DNA of 64,000 nt, taken from Emticicia sp. C21. GTDB lineage: Bacteria; Bacteroidota; Bacteroidia; Cytophagales; Spirosomataceae. Position 1 is the stretch's first letter, and every line of letters starts with the position of its first letter. Positions 60,717 to 64,000 of the stretch are shown here, one piece after another. The translations under genes were made by a program, and so were the position numbers. Location: assembly GCF_003418935.1 (NCBI RefSeq), contig NZ_QVMT01000015.1, positions 1-64,000 of the forward strand. Reading direction: 5' to 3'. A model generated the notes under the pieces. The model saw only the letters and a program-made list of their open reading frames with translations. It was not told the DNA's origin and searched no databases.

Positions 60717-61634
60717 CTATAATTTATCGTATCCTTCTGCAGGTTTCCAGTCAGATTTTGGTTCAAAATGATGCCATAATAAGGCTCCTATTTTACGTAA
60801 CAGCTCGTAACCCTCATTTTCTCTTATCCAGGATTCATCTTTCTGATTTTTGGTAATTATACTGTATACATATTCACCATGAGGAGCATGTACTAATGCC
60901 GTTTCAGAACGGGAACGATTAACTGCGCCGTTTTTAGTGGCTGCTTTAATACTCTCAGGTAATTGAGAAAGTCCTTCCTTATCCCAGAATTGGCGGCCAA
61001 GGTTACGGTACATTCTATCAGAGTAAGCCAAAGAAAAGATTTGACCAGCGCGAATCATTGTTAACAGGTTAGCCATTTCTCTGGGAGAGGTTTGTCCCTA
61101 GCCATATTGGGTTCGATTGGTTTCTCTGCCAGGTGTTCTCGAATTAACTCTTGTTACCTGAAAACCTAAAGAATCTAATAGGGTATTGATTCTCTTACCC
61201 CCTCCTGATAATGCCTGCAACCATAAACTGCCTGTATTATCACTTATGGTGCACATGAGCATCATTACATAGCTGAGTGGTATTTTAGTGCTATCTTTTA
61301 ACGAACCAACAATACCATCGTCGTATTTTAATGAATCTCTGTAAACTAATTCCTGCTCATATTTTAACGCTCCATGTCTGATTTTATCAAACGTACCAAT
61401 CATAATTGGTATTTTAATCATACTGGCAGTCGGGAAAATCGTATCAGCATTGATAGCTGCAAATTTATTTGTTTTAAGATTATGGACATAAATGCCCACA
61501 TCCCCTTTAAAACCTTTAATTGTCTCCTGAAGTTTGGTTTTTAATTTTAAATCTTCTTTTATTGTTTGTGAAAAAGTGCAGAAAGGATTGAAAAGAATGC
61601 TTAATAAAAGGATGAAGTGTATATTTTTTCTCAT
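60717..61634 (-). pseudogene. class A beta-lactamase-like serine hydrolase, interrupted by an in-frame TAG
   Basis: A gene of 305 codons read from the ATG at 61634, with signal peptide (MRKNIHFILLLSILFNPFCT), the S71-M-I-K74 motif (TASMIKIP) and S131-D-N133. Codon 179 (61098-61100) is TAG, in the middle of the conserved '(R/Q)xYGWGQTxPREM' segment, which reads YG-stop-GQTSPREM; the frame continues without shift through 'KAATKNGAVNRSRSE' (KTG region, here K-N-G) to the stop at 60717. So a single TGG to TAG change is the simplest explanation. The downstream part can start only at internal ATG codons such as 61076. The class A Glu166 equivalent is unclear (GRETN). Confidence 0.88.
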
Positions 61635-61723
61635 AGAGGTATAGTAAAGCCACGAATATAGGAATTTTTCCGTGGCTTTGGTAATACAGTTGTGTGGATA
61701 TTCTTTTTTTAGCCACAAACATA

Positions 61724-62221
61724 CTAAAGCTTTATTTTGGCTTCATACACCTGTTTTTCTTTGGGAGTAATATCTGCCAGTACATATCTTTCCTGACTGG
61801 TAATAGCCATTTCATCTAAGGCATCGACAGCATTTTTATAATTAGAGTCATCTGTGGCACGAATGATAACCGTAAAGTTTTCTGATTTTTTTGCAAGTTT
61901 TCTTTTTTGAAGAATTATTTGCCTAAGCGATACACCATAGTTCACTTCAATAAGTTGTGCAGTATTCAGGTCTTTATAATTCTTTTGATGCCAGAAAATT
62001 CTGTCGTCTTTCCCTAGAATCAGATTTATCGAATTACTTTCACCTATTTCGGGGATAATAGTTTTATTCCTATCAATGATATCAGGCATGTTTAGTTTCA
62101 TCATGTTTGGTGACGAAAATGTGGTTGTGAACATGAAGAAAGTAATTAATAAGAACCCCAAATCGACCATAGGGGTCATGTCAACCCGCGCTACGCGGGT
62201 AGTAGTAGCTATTTCTGCCAT
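61724..62221 (-). CDS. exbD: ExbD/TolR family biopolymer transport protein
   Basis: A 165-aa protein with the short cytoplasmic start (MAEIATTTRVARVDMTPMVD), one membrane helix (LGFLLITFFMFTTTF) in which the conserved Asp is D20 (the D of MVDLGFL), and a periplasmic domain. It couples proton motive force through TonB or a Tol-like system to outer-membrane transport. Its usual partner exbB is not beside it. ATG start. It is upstream of the broken beta-lactamase gene, about 90 bp away. Confidence 0.9.
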   Translation of the reverse strand: MAEIATTTRVARVDMTPMVDLGFLLITFFMFTTTFSSPNMMKLNMPDIIDRNKTIIPEIGESNSINLILGKDDRIFWHQKNYKDLNTAQLIEVNYGVSLRQIILQKRKLAKKSENFTVIIRATDDSNYKNAVDALDEMAITSQERYVLADITPKEKQVYEAKIKL

Positions 62222-62324
62222 TTTTGTAAGAGTTTAAGTTGAACGAAAAACTAATATTTAGAAATATGTCTAAATATCTAAATAAAATTTTAACTGCCAA
62301 ATAAATTTTGAGAAATTATTTTGT

Positions 62325-62346
62325 GGAGCGAACTGTTCGATGCTCC
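62325..62346 (-). terminator. possible weak terminator hairpin
   Basis: GGAGCGAACTGTTCGATGCTCC folds with a short bulge, 43 bp after the stop of the epimerase gene on the minus strand. The U-tract is poor. Confidence 0.35.
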
Positions 62347-62388
62347 CTTCCCGTTAGTAGTCTATAGAATGGGTAATTGATTGTAGAT

Positions 62389-63030
62389 TTAAGAAGCAAA
62401 GGCCTGCAAATCGTCAGATTCAAAAACTTTCTTTCCTTTAATTCCTTTCTGTGCTGAATCAAGCATTGCAATGGCGACAGTCTCGCCTTTAATTGCTTTA
62501 TTTTTTTTAGGAATAAGAAAATTGAAGGTTTTCATAATTACAGCTGCGAGTCCTTCCCCTGCACGGGATTCCTTGCGTTCACCTAAGAGAAGAGATGGGC
62601 GGAAGATAAGTAAACCAGGAAAATGCAAATCAGTTAATGCTTTTTCTATTTCACCTTTTACACGGCTATAGTAAAACATTGAACCTTCATTTGCACTTAA
62701 AGCCGACACAATGAGATACTGTCTAGCACCATTTTGAATGGCGGCCTTAGCTATTTCGAGAGGATAAGTGAAATCTACTTTATAGAAGGCTTCTTTTGAG
62801 CCAGCCTGTTTCATAGTAGCGCCAAGACAGCAGAATACATCGTCAGCGACCACCAGAGATTTATCGAAATTATCGAAATTGATAATGATTTGCTCCAGTT
62901 TCGGATGTTGGAAATCCAAAGGCTTCCTAGCCAAAACTTTTATCTTTGAGTAGGAGGGATGATTTAATATTTTCTGCGTCAGGTGCTTGCCTATTAATCC
63001 GGTGGCACCTACTATTAAAGCTGTTTTCAT
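62389..63030 (-). CDS. atypical SDR / NAD(P)H-binding protein
   Basis: A 213-aa short Rossmann protein with the nucleotide-binding start 'TALIVGATGLIGKHLTQKIL' (GxxGxxG), 'VFCCLGATMKQAGSKEAFYKVDFTYPLEIAKAA' and 'YYSRVKGEIEKAL' (YxxxK-like). It is close to HTATIP2/TIP30-like and YwnB-type atypical SDRs, which have poorly known substrates. ATG start. The T9SS plug gene ends 17 bp upstream on the same strand. Confidence 0.88.
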   Translation of the reverse strand: MKTALIVGATGLIGKHLTQKILNHPSYSKIKVLARKPLDFQHPKLEQIIINFDNFDKSLVVADDVFCCLGATMKQAGSKEAFYKVDFTYPLEIAKAAIQNGARQYLIVSALSANEGSMFYYSRVKGEIEKALTDLHFPGLLIFRPSLLLGERKESRAGEGLAAVIMKTFNFLIPKKNKAIKGETVAIAMLDSAQKGIKGKKVFESDDLQAFAS

Positions 63031-63047
63031 ATCTTAACAAATAGCTA

Positions 63048-64000
63048 TTATCGTCGCTTATTGAAATCAACTACTCTATAACTTATTAATTTTTCGGAAC
63101 GAGCAGCTACAGGTTTATGATAAATAAAGATTTCGTAGGTGTTTTGAGTCTCTGCAAAATTTCCCTCAATAGCCGCTTCATCAGGTTTGCCATCTTTTGC
63201 TAAAACAAAGTTATAATTATATACTCCTTGTTTGAGTTGAATAGTGGCTATATATCCTCCAAAATTATTGTCGTAGGCCATTTCGTTAAGTTTATCCAAA
63301 CGCCAGTCATTGAAACTCCCATTTACATAAACTTTTTCATTGGCATTTAATTCCTGGCTTTTTAAACCAAAAGTCATAAAAATATAATCAGCCTCAGTTT
63401 CTGCCTTGCTCCCTTCACGATTATCAATCACATACATACCATCAAAATCATTCGACTCTATATAAGCAGTTTCACTTCGATCTCTTTGTGGCGAAACCCA
63501 CATATCGTCTTCTTTACCTCGATTGATTTTGTCGATAAAAAGACCTCTATTATAAGTACTTCTGGAGTCAAAGAAACGATATTCATTTGTGCCTAGGAAA
63601 ACATTTTCATCATCAAAAAAGCGGAAATCTAATTGATTGGTAGAATTATTGACACTAAAAGGCTTTAAGTTTTTTACCACTTTATCCCAACGGTAATTTT
63701 GACGAATGATAATTTTAAACTCATCTCTTGGCGACATGACATTGTAAGAGCCATAATTTACCTGTAAGTCAATCTGTTGATGTGTTTTATATTTTGCTGG
63801 GTTTTGTGCCTGGCGAACTGTAGCCATAGAGCTAACGCCATTTTCATAAACCATAAACCTTCTTGAAAGCATAATATCATCACGACGGCGATCTTTCCAG
63901 ACTACCACCAGATAATTACCCGAAATCAACACCTTAGGTAATTCAATTTTATAATGATAGAATGGGACTTTGGTATTTTGCGAAACCTGATAGTCGTTGA
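63048..64000 (-). CDS. type IX secretion system plug protein (DUF5103), N-terminus beyond window
   Basis: The frame is open to the right edge without a start codon of good context (GTG at 63932 is internal), so the 5' part lies outside. Visible: about 317 residues including 'SGNYLVVVWKDRRRDDIMLSRRFMVYEN', 'QQIDLQVNYGSYNVMSPRDEFKIIIRQN', and 'TEADYIFMTFGLKSQEL...VYVNGSFNDWRLDKLNEMAYDNNFGGYIATIQLKQGVYNYNFVL'. These are marks of the DUF5103 family, renamed T9SS plug because it blocks the SprA translocon pore on the periplasmic side in Flavobacterium. Fits the T9SS cargo genes in the window. Confidence 0.87.
   Translation of the reverse strand, partial: NDYQVSQNTKVPFYHYKIELPKVLISGNYLVVVWKDRRRDDIMLSRRFMVYENGVSSMATVRQAQNPAKYKTHQQIDLQVNYGSYNVMSPRDEFKIIIRQNYRWDKVVKNLKPFSVNNSTNQLDFRFFDDENVFLGTNEYRFFDSRSTYNRGLFIDKINRGKEDDMWVSPQRDRSETAYIESNDFDGMYVIDNREGSKAETEADYIFMTFGLKSQELNANEKVYVNGSFNDWRLDKLNEMAYDNNFGGYIATIQLKQGVYNYNFVLAKDGKPDEAAIEGNFAETQNTYEIFIYHKPVAARSEKLISYRVVDFNKRR

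Noticed and set aside
60717-61718. Two separate genes for the beta-lactamase halves, or a frameshift
   Set aside because: Both parts are in the same frame, with only one TAG between them and conserved family sequence on both sides; the second part alone would lack SxxK and a signal peptide.
59869-62221. A beta-lactam resistance island (class A + MBL)
   Set aside because: The class A gene is broken and of the exported serine-hydrolase kind; the MBL protein is UlaG-like with no signal peptide, not a B1-B3 beta-lactamase.

Overview
The window reads as an ordinary stretch of chromosome from an AT-rich member of the Bacteroidota, most likely order Cytophagales (Emticicia/Leadbetterella/Lacihabitans-like). 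The reasons are: proteins with type IX secretion (T9SS) sorting domains of both classes (S8 protease with a type A tail at 44302-45942; gliding-associated type B tail at 54012-55757); a T9SS plug protein at the right edge; a '3-coathanger'-type tail on the protein at 42264-44189; a Rho factor with a long N-terminal insert; repeated TAnnTTTG promoter boxes 19-30 bp before start codons; and no recognisable Shine-Dalgarno sequences. The lineage below phylum is inference.

Layout. 1-114: the last codons of an IS5-like transposase. 140-1485: minus-strand operon of two GNAT acetyltransferases and a DUF1801 protein. 1530-1734: a folded repeat element. 1781-8236: HAD phosphatase, then a minus-strand block (PhyH-like dioxygenase, small Cys-motif protein, Tat-type sugar isomerase, beta-propeller, Dabb protein, lipoprotein hydrolase, a 53-codon small gene). 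8394-13102: membrane protein, dienoyl-CoA-reductase-like SDR, YceI, MarR regulator, BamA-like outer-membrane protein. 13309-15606: large secreted DUF11 protein preceded by 1.37 kb of DNA that holds a degenerate tandem array with a period of about 155 bp. 16981-19561: Maf, a GH13 enzyme and a free-standing T9SS-tail-like protein. 19564-22721: rho and thrB.

22954-29877 is a plus-strand run: OmpA-like protein, membrane HhH protein, PurN, CorA, YheT-like hydrolase, MscS channel, SDR, and a shortened DnaG-like primase. A SAM-I riboswitch precedes metX (30225-31265). 31317-38024 holds a DUF502 protein, a NamZ-like muramidase, an M16 peptidase and a DUF4105 protein. 38109-40018 is an envelope-stress-like operon (two PspC proteins and a LiaF-like protein) with a hairpin in each intercistronic gap. 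40305-42137: a TrpF-like barrel lacking the catalytic Cys, divergent from mnmA. 42264-45942: secreted propeller protein and T9SS protease.

46125-54007: glycosyltransferase/Nudix pair, DUF2911 protein, queuosine-precursor transporter, a DinB/bacillithiol-transferase-like gene overlapping a 54-aa Cys-rich membrane protein, inositol monophosphatase, MuiA-like protein, Ldh oxidoreductase. 54012-64000: T9SS type B protein, AguB amidase, ABC-F protein, lipoprotein, second folded repeat element, MBL-fold hydrolase, a class A beta-lactamase gene broken by one in-frame TAG, ExbD, an NAD(P)-binding epimerase, and the T9SS plug protein running off the edge.

No tRNA, rRNA, CRISPR array, prophage or complete mobile element was found. 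No multi-gene defence or novel pathway is evident. The best candidates for something undescribed are non-coding: the ~155-bp array at 15618-16560 and the dispersed octamer elements.
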